From Bacillus sp. AFS015802 (GTDB lineage Bacteria; Bacillota; Bacilli; Bacillales; Bacillaceae_B), in the NCBI RefSeq assembly GCF_002561455.1, contig NZ_NTUP01000016.1, positions 1-47,116 of the forward strand: a DNA stretch of 47,116 nucleotides. Reading direction: 5' to 3'. The position numbers were made by a program, and so were the translations under genes. Numbering within the stretch: position 1 is the stretch's first letter; every line of letters begins with the position of its first letter. Shown piece after piece: positions 1-7,593 of the stretch. Under the pieces are notes generated by a model that made no database searches, had not been told where the DNA came from, and was given only the letters and a program-made list of their open reading frames with translations.

Positions 1-94
1 AAGGAGGGGGAAAAGGAACATGGGGGAGGGGAAGTGGTGAAAAGGGGTGGGGAGTTTGTCGAAATGTTGGGGTGGTGTGGCTATGGGTGATTGC

Positions 95-132
95 GGTGCC
101 TGGCACGGGAAGGGCGTTTCGTGCCAGGCACC
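95..132. repeat. 13-bp perfect inverted repeat (GGTGCCTGGCACG family)
   Basis: GGTGCCTGGCACG at 95-107 is followed after 12 bases by its exact reverse complement at 120-132. It could fold into a strong hairpin. It looks like an intergenic REP-type palindrome and is not related in sequence to the GGGACGGACCT family further along. No gene reads into it in this window, so a terminator role cannot be judged. Confidence 0.75.
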
Positions 133-160
133 GGGTGGGGGGAGTGGATTATAGTTGGGC

Positions 161-317
161 CAGGTCGATAATATACTCGGAAACTCGATAATAAATGGGC
201 CGAAGTTGATAATAAAATCCGGAGATCCGTTAAAAGATGACCTGGTACCAGACGTTGACAGTCGATTTGAAAATAAAATCTTATTTTCGATAATAAAACA
301 GTCAAAATTGAAAATAT
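161..317. repeat. Degenerate ~20-21 bp phased repeat (TCGATAATAAA-like)
   Basis: A short AT-rich word, T(C/T)GATAATAAA or TTGAAAATA, recurs near 165, 185, 206, 266, 287 and 308, so most steps are 20-21 bp. The copies are diverged. The 81-338 minus-strand open frame across it is low-complexity and has no clear ribosome site, so I treat the first 378 bases as repeat debris without a gene. A 10-bp palindrome, CTGGTACCAG, lies at 242-251. Confidence 0.45.
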
Positions 318-378
318 AACCCCCGAAAATGAAAACAACCACGTTCCCGACCCTCTAAATACCTACCCGATCCCCACC

Positions 379-1995
379 CTACTCATCCACATGTACATAA
401 AACGTTTTCCCATCATACACATTCACGCTCTTCAACCCCACAACCTCATCATTTCTCCAATAAAAATCCTTATTTTCCGGAAAACGCAGCACTTCACCAT
501 CACGCTTGGCCATCATCACGGGATTTTTAGAGGTCCGTCCCTCGATTTCAACGGAGTAACCCCTGTCACGAAAATAATTCATTCCGTCTACATACCAAGA
601 AGCGAACGGCCCCTTATCCAGTGAAAAACCCATATAAGTAGAGATCACCCTCGGGATGTCCGTGTTTTCGATCAGTCCAACCGGCTTACCAGGACCATAC
701 GCATATAAAAACACGTCTTCCCCGGTATGACCGTGGGTGGTGAATCCAAGGTTGGCACGCTTCGCCATCAGCTTCACCATTTCGTTCTCTAGGTCCTCAA
801 CAGTCTTGGTGTGTTCCATCGTACAGTATTCCTTCTTACTGAGGTTCCCCAACCCATAGCTTGAAAGAACCTTTTTTAAATTGGAACGATCTTTTTTCAG
901 CTGAGAGGTGGCGCCTTTAACAGTAAGCCTGGCTTGTTTCAGTGGCTCAATGAACTTCCCCGAAGGCAGGGTTTTATAGTTTTGATTGGTCCCTTTGTTC
1001 CCAAGGGTCAAACCGCTATTTCCATGATCGGTCACGGCGATCACCATGGTGTTTCCGTCTTTCCGGGCAAAATCGAGGGCTTCTCCCACGGCATCGTCAA
1101 AGCTCAGCACTTCACTGATCATCCCGACTGGATCGTTCTTATGGGCGGCCCAGTCCACCTTGCTGCCTTCTACCATGAGGAAGAATCCTTTCTCACTCCG
1201 GGAAAGCCGGTCGATGGCTGAACGGGTCATCTCCGGGAGGGAAGGCTCATCAGGATTCAAACTCGTTCGGTCCAATTCATAAGAGATGTCTTCTTCTGCG
1301 AACACTCCCCATAGTTTAGGGGAGGAAGGGGGGCGAGTGAGAAGTCCCTCCCTCTTCAGGACGACATCATAGCCGGAAGAACCGATCACTTTAAGGAGGT
1401 TTTCTCCATCTTCACGGCTGACCTGTTTCGTTTTCAGCATACCGTCGTCGTTTTTGGCGTGGTCTTTGGATTGGGGTTTCAGCCAAGCGGAGCCTCCTCC
1501 CAGCACGACATCGAGACCCTGGTATACCTGCTGTTCTCCGATGTCCCCGAACTCATCCCTGTTCAAGGAGTGGGACGTGAAGGCGGCAGGAGTGGCGTGC
1601 TGGATGGGGGAGGTGGACACGATGCCGGTCTTGTAGCCGGACAGCCTGGCACCTTCAAGGACGGTCAGCACGGGGCGTCCGTCCGGGTTCATTCCTATGT
1701 AATCGGCTTTTGTCTTCATACCGGTGGCCATGGCGGAACCGGCGGCAGCGGAGTCGGTGATGGCAGACTGGGCAGAATACGTCCGGACCCCGCCTGCGAG
1801 AATCTTATCGAGATTGAGGTCCGTCCCTCGATACCACCTCGACAGGGTGAGGATGTCGGAGTTGGTTCCGTCCATGATGAGGAGGATGACGTTTTTGTGT
1901 GGTGGAGGCGCGGCGGTTAGGCAGGTGGCGGGGAGGGTGAAGGAGAGCAGGGAGAGGAGGATAGTCAGGGTGGTGAGGCGTTTGAGTGTTTTCAT
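379..1995 (-). CDS. phoA: Secreted alkaline phosphatase
   Basis: This gene encodes a 538-residue alkaline phosphatase that hydrolyses phosphomonoesters outside the membrane, usually to scavenge phosphate. Residues 1-28 are a Sec signal peptide (MKTLKR then a hydrophobic stretch ending near TAA). Family landmarks are the metal-binding LLIMDGT near residue 40, the catalytic-serine motif TDSAAAGSAMATG near 80-93, HATPAAF, a metal site in GSKVDWAAHKND, VTDHG, and a C-terminal THGHTGED histidine site. The length fits the Bacillus enzymes. AAGGAG lies 13-14 bases before the ATG, a little far. The gene stands alone and is divergent from 2151. Two exact copies of the GGGACGGACCT word lie inside it, in different frames, giving RGTDL near residue 56 and EGRTS near 489. 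The symbol is by family only; paralogues such as phoB are possible. Confidence 0.9.
   Translation of the reverse strand: MKTLKRLTTLTILLSLLSFTLPATCLTAAPPPHKNVILLIMDGTNSDILTLSRWYRGTDLNLDKILAGGVRTYSAQSAITDSAAAGSAMATGMKTKADYIGMNPDGRPVLTVLEGARLSGYKTGIVSTSPIQHATPAAFTSHSLNRDEFGDIGEQQVYQGLDVVLGGGSAWLKPQSKDHAKNDDGMLKTKQVSREDGENLLKVIGSSGYDVVLKREGLLTRPPSSPKLWGVFAEEDISYELDRTSLNPDEPSLPEMTRSAIDRLSRSEKGFFLMVEGSKVDWAAHKNDPVGMISEVLSFDDAVGEALDFARKDGNTMVIAVTDHGNSGLTLGNKGTNQNYKTLPSGKFIEPLKQARLTVKGATSQLKKDRSNLKKVLSSYGLGNLSKKEYCTMEHTKTVEDLENEMVKLMAKRANLGFTTHGHTGEDVFLYAYGPGKPVGLIENTDIPRVISTYMGFSLDKGPFASWYVDGMNYFRDRGYSVEIEGRTSKNPVMMAKRDGEVLRFPENKDFYWRNDEVVGLKSVNVYDGKTFYVHVDE
531..543 (-). repeat. REP core GAGGGACGGACCT inside phoA (copy 1)
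   Basis: The 13-mer reads on the coding strand of phoA and is translated in the frame E-G-R-T-S. This differs from the frame of the other phoA copy at 1817, so the DNA word and not a peptide motif is what the two share. Confidence 0.85.
1817..1829 (-). repeat. REP core GAGGGACGGACCT inside phoA (copy 2)
   Basis: Exact 13-mer on the coding strand, translated as R-G-T-D-L (WYRGTDLNLDK). From memory, relatives usually have a WYKGEPL-like sequence here, so this local peptide appears to be changed; that is recall, not a computed alignment. Confidence 0.85.
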
Positions 1996-2150
1996 GGATG
2001 GTTGGTCGCTCCTTTTTGGTAGGGTTGACCTTTAGTATTTGTTGGTTGGGGAGGAGTATGTATGTTTTAAAGGGAAGTACAGCAATCAGTCATTTCTTCC
2101 TCAATTCATTTGTTATAAAATAAAATAAAAAAGGTTCGTGGAAGTACGTG

Positions 2151-2666
2151 ATGAAAGGGAATTTTATTTTTATTTTTACAATGATGGTTGTGATATTCAT
2201 ATTACTGATCTCACATACACCAATATGGGAGATGATCTTACTAGGTCTGTTGGTGTTTATTTTTCAGATTCCCGCCATTAGAAAGGCTTTATTTAAGGAT
2301 GACTACCGGAAAATCAAAGCAGCTTTTTACACTTCCGTCTGTTTTACCATTGGATTAATTATTTTCTATTTTGCTATGTCTATTTTTGACGGGGGAGTCT
2401 ATCGTACAGATGGAGAAGTCTATCTATTTATTTTGATGGCGTTTTTGTTTAGTCTCATCGGAAATTTTCTGTATGGCTTACCTGTTTCCTTGGTAGCAGA
2501 AGTCATCTCAATGAAGTTTCCCTCTGGTCGTGTTTGTGTTTCCGGGCTCATACATATTGGATTGGGAGCGGTCACTTATGTTGTATTCCCCGAGCTCTCG
2601 TTAGCAGCCGTATGCTGCGCGGTCATTTTCTTTCTAATAGATGAAAGAATGAGGAAAGATTATTGA
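2151..2666 (+). CDS. Small integral membrane protein, unknown function
   Basis: A 171-residue hydrophobic protein with about five membrane segments (roughly residues 4-22, 27-44, 57-80, 90-112 and 135-163), a positively charged loop (RKALFKDDYRKIK) and a charged end (DERMRKDY). I do not recognise the family. I chose the ATG at 2151; a GTG three bases earlier is equally open and neither has a strong ribosome site. An extended -10 (TGTTATAAA, 2111-2119) is a plausible promoter. The gene is divergent from phoA and ends at a terminator shared with the convergent yknX-like gene. Its single-gene setting gives no functional clue. Confidence 0.7.
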   Translation: MKGNFIFIFTMMVVIFILLISHTPIWEMILLGLLVFIFQIPAIRKALFKDDYRKIKAAFYTSVCFTIGLIIFYFAMSIFDGGVYRTDGEVYLFILMAFLFSLIGNFLYGLPVSLVAEVISMKFPSGRVCVSGLIHIGLGAVTYVVFPELSLAAVCCAVIFFLIDERMRKDY

Positions 2667-2680
2667 GGATCAATACATAG

Positions 2681-2714
2681 AAAAGCGTCCTGTCTTCATA
2701 GACAGGACGCTTTT
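2681..2714. terminator. Bidirectional rho-independent terminator
   Basis: AAAAGCGTCCTGTC and its exact complement flank a six-base loop (TTCATA), giving a 14-bp stem with A/T runs at both ends. It sits between the stops of the convergent genes at 2666 and 2728 and can serve both. Confidence 0.9.
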
Positions 2715-2727
2715 CACTTACGTAATT

Positions 2728-3963
2728 TTATTTCCGTTCCAAAATCCCCAACAATAAGTTCTCCAGTATTGTTGGGCGATCGAATGTTTTCAAATCTTTC
2801 AGTTTCACTTTATCCCAATCAAGGGCGGTGATGAACGCAGCGCCTTTTTGTAACGCCGGAATGTCATCAGGATAGACAATATAGTACTCTCCTGCTTTCA
2901 CACCGGACTTGATCTGCTGCTGCCCGTTTACTGCAAGGCCGGTTTCGACTTTACGTTTCTCCACCGTGCCTTTTGACGTTAACATCCACATATATTTTGC
3001 TTCGCCGTCTTTTTCAACGGCCGTTACCGGTACGACAATCGCACCCTTTACTTCTTCCGTGATGATGGATAAGAAGACGTGATGGCCTGGGAGCAGCTCG
3101 TTTTCTGTATCCTTTAGCTTCACTTCGACGGGATACAGGCTGTCGGTTTGAATGTGCGGATCGTTTTTAGGCAGGGTGGCCACCTTGGTTACGATCCCTT
3201 TTTGGATCTTTTTCTCAATGTCCGATTGAACGGTCGCATTCATATTTGCTTCCACGGTGACGATCTCTTTTTCCGTAAGATCGGTTGTGACGATGGTTGA
3301 TTGTGAGGCAATGGTGATCAATGGATTGTCGATTGCGTGTGAGAGGTCCTTGATGGTACCTTCCACACTGCTTTGGACGGTCAGGGTCGTTTCATAGGAT
3401 TCGATATCCTTGATTTGACGCTCGAGATTATCAATTTGACTTTCCAAACGGTCGATTTCCAATTCTTTAGCCGCAATTTCTTTCTTTAGATCATATTCCG
3501 ATTGAAGGGCGCTGGCTTCAATCGGGATTTCTTTGTCATCGGTTGAGCTTGATGGTAAAGAAGATTCCAGTCGTTTGAGATCGGAAATGTTGTCTTCGAT
3601 ACTGTCAATCTCGTCTTCCAGTTGATCAGCCTCAGATTCGAGTACGCTCTTTTGCTGGGTTTGATCGGTCACTTCATACTCATAAAGGGGCGTCCCGGAT
3701 TTGATCTGATCCCCTTCTTTGACGAGGAATTTTTTGAATGAACCGAATTCATCGTTGAAGTAGAGGTAGCTTTCTTCTTCCGATGCGACCACTCCGGCCT
3801 TCGGAAGTTCTTTTTCCAGATCCCCTTTGTTGACGGGTTCCCATTCTTCGACCCGGACTTCCCTGTCGACCTTGCTGTCCGCTTTTTCAATGAGATATGT
3901 ATTGGCACCTATAAAAAGGAGCGACACAGTGAGGGTAGTATAGAAAATGGTTCGTTTGTTCAT
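2728..3963 (-). CDS. HlyD/MacA-type membrane fusion protein, YknX-like
   Basis: A 411-residue periplasmic-adaptor-type protein. It has an N-terminal membrane anchor (about residues 5-22), a lipoyl-like half near 70-95 (YLYFNDEFGSFKKFLVKEGDQIKSG), a long acidic coiled-coil hairpin from about 100 to 195 with heptad-like leucines, the returning lipoyl half, and beta-barrel domains to about residue 370. In Bacillus subtilis YknX is the adaptor of the YknWXYZ transporter that protects against the SdpC toxin. The gene follows the Yip1-like gene by 23 bases, the yknW-yknX order. The ATPase (yknY) and permease (yknZ) that normally come next are absent: a terminator and a convergent gene follow. The adaptor may work with subunits encoded elsewhere. 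Confidence 0.8.
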   Translation of the reverse strand: MNKRTIFYTTLTVSLLFIGANTYLIEKADSKVDREVRVEEWEPVNKGDLEKELPKAGVVASEEESYLYFNDEFGSFKKFLVKEGDQIKSGTPLYEYEVTDQTQQKSVLESEADQLEDEIDSIEDNISDLKRLESSLPSSSTDDKEIPIEASALQSEYDLKKEIAAKELEIDRLESQIDNLERQIKDIESYETTLTVQSSVEGTIKDLSHAIDNPLITIASQSTIVTTDLTEKEIVTVEANMNATVQSDIEKKIQKGIVTKVATLPKNDPHIQTDSLYPVEVKLKDTENELLPGHHVFLSIITEEVKGAIVVPVTAVEKDGEAKYMWMLTSKGTVEKRKVETGLAVNGQQQIKSGVKAGEYYIVYPDDIPALQKGAAFITALDWDKVKLKDLKTFDRPTILENLLLGILERK

Positions 3964-3986
3964 GTTTGTTCACAGCCTTTAGATAG

Positions 3987-4652
3987 TTAGAGTAGTGTTG
4001 AAAAATCAAGGAATGCGAGGAATGCAGTGACCCCCCAGAATAATACGTTCGTTAGTAAAATGACGAGCCAGATCAGCCAGTTTTTTTGCCCGGTCAGTCT
4101 TTTGACTCCTTTGTATTGAATATAAAAGACCCAAATTTTAAACAGGGAGATCGTGCCCAGGAAATAGATGACCCATGACGTACCTGTTATGTATTGAGCG
4201 ATGACGCCGAGTGATAGAGGCGATGAGAACCAATCAAGTGAAAGGAAAAGGGATAAAGGAATGTACGTCAGTCTTTCAATTAATAGAACAATCAAGACCA
4301 AGCTTTGAGTGATGACAAGCTTGCGGTATTCCCCTTCATCTGAAATTGTCCAGAAGATCAGGGCTGGTACGAACAGGATGAGAGCCGCATATACTATACC
4401 TGAAATGATTCTTCCTAATAGAAATAAGAACTTTTCCATCTCGAAGTTTATGGGTGAGAGTTCGGTGAGTTCCTTTGATAGCGGATCCATTCCGATTCCA
4501 AATGAGGAGATGAGTCCAAAGACAAGGGCAGACAATAAGAAAACCAGGAATATCTTCTGTTTATACCCTCTTAATACTTCCGTTTCTTTCAATTGATAAA
4601 AGAAGTAGGATGGTTGTCTTAATCCCCGGATGAGTTTAACTTCTTTATGCAT
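3987..4652 (-). CDS. Yip1-family membrane protein, YknW-like
   Basis: A 221-residue protein with a cytoplasmic amphipathic N-terminus (LIRGLRQPSYFFYQLKE) and about five membrane segments near residues 32-52, 80-103, 112-135, 145-175 and 195-217. This layout is that of the Yip1 family, whose Bacillus member YknW helps assemble the YknXYZ transporter. The ATG has a good ribosome site (GGAGG about nine bases upstream). It is the first gene of a two-gene operon with the adaptor at 2728-3963. The assignment rests on topology plus gene order, so it is good for the family but less sure for the role. Confidence 0.72.
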   Translation of the reverse strand: MHKEVKLIRGLRQPSYFFYQLKETEVLRGYKQKIFLVFLLSALVFGLISSFGIGMDPLSKELTELSPINFEMEKFLFLLGRIISGIVYAALILFVPALIFWTISDEGEYRKLVITQSLVLIVLLIERLTYIPLSLFLSLDWFSSPLSLGVIAQYITGTSWVIYFLGTISLFKIWVFYIQYKGVKRLTGQKNWLIWLVILLTNVLFWGVTAFLAFLDFSTLL

Positions 4653-4749
4653 AAATGGTTGCCTCCAACTAGTTTAGATTCCTTCTCCTATTCTATCGAA
4701 AAAACCCGAAACTTTCCATAAATTGTAGAATGAAAGTTGAACAAATTAA

Positions 4750-4772
4750 AAAAGCGCCTCAAGACGCTTTTA
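4750..4772 (-). terminator. Terminator of the 42-codon gene
   Basis: On the minus strand AAAGCG ... CGCTTT closes a short hairpin followed by a T run (complement of the A run at 4748-4753). The stop codon of the small gene overlaps the start of the stem. Confidence 0.7.
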
Positions 4773-4898
4773 GATGTTGTACGTTAAGAATGTAGTTCCC
4801 GCAATCAATGCGATGGTAAATACAAATAATCCTATGTACATCCACATTTTTCTTGCTTTCTTTTTTTCTACGATTTCTTCGGGTGTTAAAAACGACAA
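4770..4898 (-). CDS. 42-residue single-pass membrane protein
   Basis: This small gene starts at a TTG (4896-4898 read on the minus strand) six bases after a perfect AAGGAGGG ribosome site and ends in a terminator hairpin, so it is well supported despite its size. The product begins MSFLTPEEIVEKKKARK, a charged cytoplasmic head of about 17 residues, followed by one hydrophobic helix (about residues 19-40) and a short outer tail. I do not know the family; such proteins are often small modulators or transporter partners. It lies upstream of and in the same direction as the yknW/X-like pair but has its own terminator. Confidence 0.75.
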   Translation of the reverse strand: MSFLTPEEIVEKKKARKMWMYIGLFVFTIALIAGTTFLTYNI

Positions 4899-5186
4899 AA
4901 CAATCCCTCCTTGGTTTGGTAGCTGGCTGGCATGTATAGCCCCTCTAGCTTTGCGTCATCACCTTTCGATGATTTTGCCTTTATTCAGTCCATACCACTA
5001 TTATATCGTCATAGAGTATGCGGGATTATATAGGCATAAAGTCATTTTTTAAAATAATTCACAATAAAATTTATCTTCCATCTAGTGGTTTTTTCTGGTA
5101 ATATAGCATAAAATTGATGTTTGAAACTCCGTCTAATAGTGTAATAAAGTGATATAAACTGTTTTAACATGTAGGAGGTTGTCTTT

Positions 5187-5348
5187 TTGAAAGAGAGTAA
5201 GGACAATAATCAGCATATTTTGAACGTAATACAAAAAGCGTTCGACAAAGGCCAACAAGGAAACATGGACACCGACACCATGATCCACTGGCTAAAACAA
5301 GAACTCCAATCAGGATATACCATAAACACAAAACAAAAAGCGCTCTAG
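5187..5348 (+). CDS. 53-residue soluble protein, unknown
   Basis: A TTG start lies eight bases after AGGAGG (5173-5178). The product begins MKESKDNNQHILNVIQKAFD and contains WLKQELQSGY, a small hydrophilic helical protein with no signal peptide or membrane segment. A likely extended -10 (TGATATAAA, just before the ribosome site) and a strong terminator whose stem overlaps the stop codon make it a complete transcription unit. I do not recognise a family. It is flanked downstream by a REP hairpin and the convergent XRE regulator. Confidence 0.72.
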   Translation: MKESKDNNQHILNVIQKAFDKGQQGNMDTDTMIHWLKQELQSGYTINTKQKAL

Positions 5349-5381
5349 ACCCCACAACCCGGGCATCTAGGCGCTTTTTTT
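5334..5381 (+). terminator. Terminator overlapping the stop of the 53-codon gene
   Basis: AAAAAGCGC near the 3' end of the gene pairs with GCGCTTTTT (about 5371-5379), with a further CTAGA/TCTAG pairing inside, followed by a T run. The TAG stop is in the 5' arm. Confidence 0.75.
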
Positions 5382-5394
5382 GTTTGAAGAAATA

Positions 5395-5482
5395 GAGGGA
5401 CGGACCTCACTTTTACGACAGAAAAAGAACCAAAATCCCGGTTTGACAGGGTTTTGGTTCGGGAATTTGAGGTCCGTCCCTC
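5395..5482. repeat. REP hairpin: inverted pair of GAGGGACGGACCT
   Basis: GAGGGACGGACCTCA at 5395-5409 is the exact complement of the sequence ending at 5482. Inside it GAACCAAAATCCC pairs with GGGTTTTGGTTC, so the 88-base unit can fold into one long two-part hairpin. This is the clearest BIME/MITE-like unit in the window. It separates the small gene at 5187 from the 3' end of the XRE gene. Confidence 0.88.
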
Positions 5483-5896
5483 CTACCACTCCTTCAGCGT
5501 TTGGTAGAGGTGGTTGACGTGCCCAATGAATTTCTCTTTGCGTTTTTCAGTAAAGTAGGAGAGAGATGAGAGGGTTCGTTTGAATTTTGGGTGTTGCTTT
5601 AGTAATTGCAGGATTTCCCTTGTTTCGTCGTCTTCGAAGTTTTCTCTCAGGATCATGGGATCGTGGCTCGCACCAAGAGCGCCGCTTTCCTCCCCGTACA
5701 TGATCCGGTTCATTTCATAGGTTGGTATTTTATAGACTTCTTTAAAGGTAAGGAGCATTTTGTAAGGGATGTCCCTTGTACCATTTTCATAGTTTGATAG
5801 CGCACTTTGGCTGATATTTAAACGAAGGGCGGCTTCTCTCTGGGTAAGCTCCAATATGTCATTGCGATAATGCTGTAACTCTACGTGTAAATCCAT
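5483..5896 (-). CDS. XRE-family HTH transcriptional regulator
   Basis: A 137-residue protein whose first 65 residues are a Cro/C1-type helix-turn-helix (LTQREAALRLNISQSALSNYENGTRDIPYKML, with the usual SQSALSNYENG recognition region). The rest is a charged helical tail (FEDDETREILQLLKQHPKFKRTLSSL) of unknown role. I placed the start at the ATG after GGTGA; a GTG three codons upstream is also possible. The word TTACACGT occurs twice as direct repeats upstream (5939-5946 and 5959-5966) and once inverted inside the start region (5883-5890), which suggests autoregulation. The stop codon abuts the REP hairpin. Confidence 0.85.
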   Translation of the reverse strand: MDLHVELQHYRNDILELTQREAALRLNISQSALSNYENGTRDIPYKMLLTFKEVYKIPTYEMNRIMYGEESGALGASHDPMILRENFEDDETREILQLLKQHPKFKRTLSSLSYFTEKRKEKFIGHVNHLYQTLKEW

Positions 5897-5936
5897 TGTT
5901 TTCACCGACCATCTCTTTTTTCTTCAAGATAAAGGT

Positions 5937-5970
5937 TTTACACGTGAGCATTAGGAAATTACACGTTTTG
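5937..5970. promoter_or_regulatory. Candidate operator: two TTACACGT direct repeats
   Basis: TTACACGT at 5939-5946 and 5959-5966 are 20 bp apart, about two helical turns, directly upstream of the XRE gene. A third copy is inverted at 5883-5890 near its start codon. The likely ligand is the regulator itself, by position only. Confidence 0.4.
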
Positions 5971-6092
5971 AAATAGTTATTTTGATTACAAATATAAATA
6001 AATTGGAAAAGGTATACAAATTTACAGGAAAGCGTATTAAAATAAAAATATAATTGTAATTTTGTCTGAATAGGGGGAAAGGTGGAGGTAGA

Positions 6093-6278
6093 ATGGGGAA
6101 AATAGAAAAGGGGAGATCCGTATATCTCACCAACAGGGGAGTAAAAAACAAAATCACTTGGATCCAACTGAAATCAGGTTCCAATGTGGTCTTCAGCACA
6201 TCACACTATGGCAATCAACGGGTCATCTATTACTTGCAAGACCGCTTCACCATCCTTTACCACGACAGAAAAAGATAG
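6093..6278 (+). CDS. 61-residue protein, unknown
   Basis: The ATG follows GGTGGAGG with good spacing. The product (MGKIEKGRSVYLTNRG...) is basic, with alternating hydrophobic residues suggesting a small beta-rich fold (VYLTNRGVKNKITWIQLKSG, then RVIYYLQDRFTILYHD). It has no signal peptide or membrane helix. I do not recognise it. It is divergent from the XRE regulator across an AT-rich control region and ends eight bases before a REP hairpin. Confidence 0.55.
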   Translation: MGKIEKGRSVYLTNRGVKNKITWIQLKSGSNVVFSTSHYGNQRVIYYLQDRFTILYHDRKR

Positions 6279-6286
6279 ATAGAGAT

Positions 6287-6351
6287 GAGGGACGGACCTT
6301 CCTACCCGGTTGATTTACACAGGTTTGTAAATGAATAGAGGTCCGTCCCTC
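6287..6351. repeat. REP hairpin upstream of the RAYT gene
   Basis: GAGGGACGGACCT at 6287-6299 and its complement at 6339-6351 form the outer stem. Inside, ATTTACA pairs with TGTAAAT. The unit lies about 80 bases before the start of the transposase gene, the arrangement expected when a RAYT is linked to its own REP family. Confidence 0.88.
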
Positions 6352-6429
6352 AAAAAAATAGAGGATTTTGCTCATTTGTGTCGAATAGGTTGGTGTAAGA
6401 ATTTTGATAATGAGAGAAGGAGTGATGGT

Positions 6430-7002
6430 ATGGTTCGAACGCCTCGGAATTGGTGTCCGGGAGCCACGTATCATGTGACAGCGAGAGGGAACCGGAAGCA
6501 GGAGCTGTTCCATGATGACAATGACCGCAAGAAGTATTTAACGTATGTACAGAAAACGAAAGACAAGTACCCTTTTACGATCCACGCCTACTGTTTGATG
6601 TCCAACCACATTCATCTGCTGATCGAAACCCACGATGTTCCGCTGGAAAAGATCATCCGCACTCTTCATACTCGCTACGCCGTTTATTTCAACAAAAAAT
6701 ATGATTATGTCGGACATGTTTTCCAAGGCCGATATGGATCCAACAAAATTGATACCCCATCGTACTTCATCAGAGCAAGCAGGTACATTCACCACAACCC
6801 TGTCGAAGCAAAACTCACCGTCCAGCACGGGGCATACCCCTGGAGCAGCTATCCCTTTTACATCCATTCGATCGACAACCCCCTTCTTTCCAAGGAGCGT
6901 ACACTCAATTATTTTCCTGCACCACAGGTCACCCTTTATAAGGAATACGTAGAAAAGGAAGAGGAAAAAAAGGAATCCGTCAAAAATCCTATTAAAAAGT
7001 GA
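6430..7002 (+). CDS. REP-associated tyrosine transposase (RAYT, Y1_Tnp)
   Basis: A 190-residue HUH-type transposase of the IS200-like/RAYT family. It shows the family start (MVRTPRNWCPGATYHVTARGN), the HUH metal site NHIHL (His60, His62), the likely nucleophile in QGRYGS (Tyr102) and the conserved YIHHNPVEA. RAYTs cut single-stranded REP hairpins and are thought to have spread them. I placed the start at ATG 6430, eight bases after AAGGAG; an in-frame ATG at 6331 falls inside the REP hairpin and would add a non-family leader. A REP pair precedes it and there are no IS ends, so it is a domesticated or REP-mobilising enzyme, not an IS200 copy. Catalytic residues look intact. Confidence 0.88.
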   Translation: MVRTPRNWCPGATYHVTARGNRKQELFHDDNDRKKYLTYVQKTKDKYPFTIHAYCLMSNHIHLLIETHDVPLEKIIRTLHTRYAVYFNKKYDYVGHVFQGRYGSNKIDTPSYFIRASRYIHHNPVEAKLTVQHGAYPWSSYPFYIHSIDNPLLSKERTLNYFPAPQVTLYKEYVEKEEEKKESVKNPIKK

Positions 7003-7100
7003 AAAAAGTAAAATATTTTTGTAAAAATAAAGAGGAATTTCTATAAATGTGTCGAAATTCATAGTCGTTAGGACTAAATAACTATTTTTAGGAGGAGAAG

Positions 7101-7583
7101 ATGAGAAAAGAATTTATCCTGGTATTCGAAAATTTTCACGTTTCCAAACGGAGTCTCAAGAAGTCGAAAAAACATTTAGTCGTTTTTCAAGGGCAACATT
7201 ATTACAATAAGTTGGTCGTTGTGAATCAACCACCTGGATTTTCACATGCGCTGGAAAGCATCATGTATTCTGACAAGATTCTTGAAACAGTCGGGTTCAC
7301 CACATTGTTTGCCGTTCCGATCGACCGTAGTCATTCCATCCCATTTAAGTTTGTCCGCATCGGTGATACCGCACCAAAGGATTGTAAGGTTGTTCTGGAG
7401 AAGTGGGGAGGGGTCGAGCAGCTGAATATCCTGCCGTTATACCCGGTGGATGGCCGGATTTCCGATGAAGACAAGCAGGATATCCTGTCCTATCTGAGCC
7501 TGAAGTCCGATGATGGAACCGTCACCTACCTCCTGAACAACCCCCGCGTATTCAAAGGAAAAGGCAAAAAACAAGAAGAATAA
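7101..7583 (+). CDS. 160-residue protein, unknown
   Basis: A strong ribosome site (AGGAGGAG) precedes the ATG. The product (MRKEFILVFENFHVSK...) is soluble, mixed alpha/beta and lysine-rich at both ends, with no signal peptide, membrane helix or recognised motif. The central part (FTTLFAVPIDRSHSIPFKFVRIGDTAP) suggests a folded enzyme-like or binding domain. It is a single-gene unit with its own terminator, between the RAYT and the hut operon. I cannot assign a function. Confidence 0.7.
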   Translation: MRKEFILVFENFHVSKRSLKKSKKHLVVFQGQHYYNKLVVVNQPPGFSHALESIMYSDKILETVGFTTLFAVPIDRSHSIPFKFVRIGDTAPKDCKVVLEKWGGVEQLNILPLYPVDGRISDEDKQDILSYLSLKSDDGTVTYLLNNPRVFKGKGKKQEE

Positions 7584-7593
7584 AGGAGGAACC

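Noticed and set aside
81..338. 85-residue minus-strand open frame
   Set aside because: It crosses a hairpin and degenerate AT-rich repeats, lacks a ribosome site and shows low-complexity translation.
391..2035. Several plus-strand open frames over the phosphatase gene
   Set aside because: They are antisense shadows of a clear alkaline phosphatase with catalytic motifs on the minus strand.
4774..5052. 92-residue plus-strand open frame
   Set aside because: It is antisense to the 42-codon membrane protein gene, which has better signals.
6331..6429. Upstream ATG extension of the RAYT gene
   Set aside because: The extension starts inside the REP hairpin and adds a leader absent from the family; ATG 6430 has a proper ribosome site.
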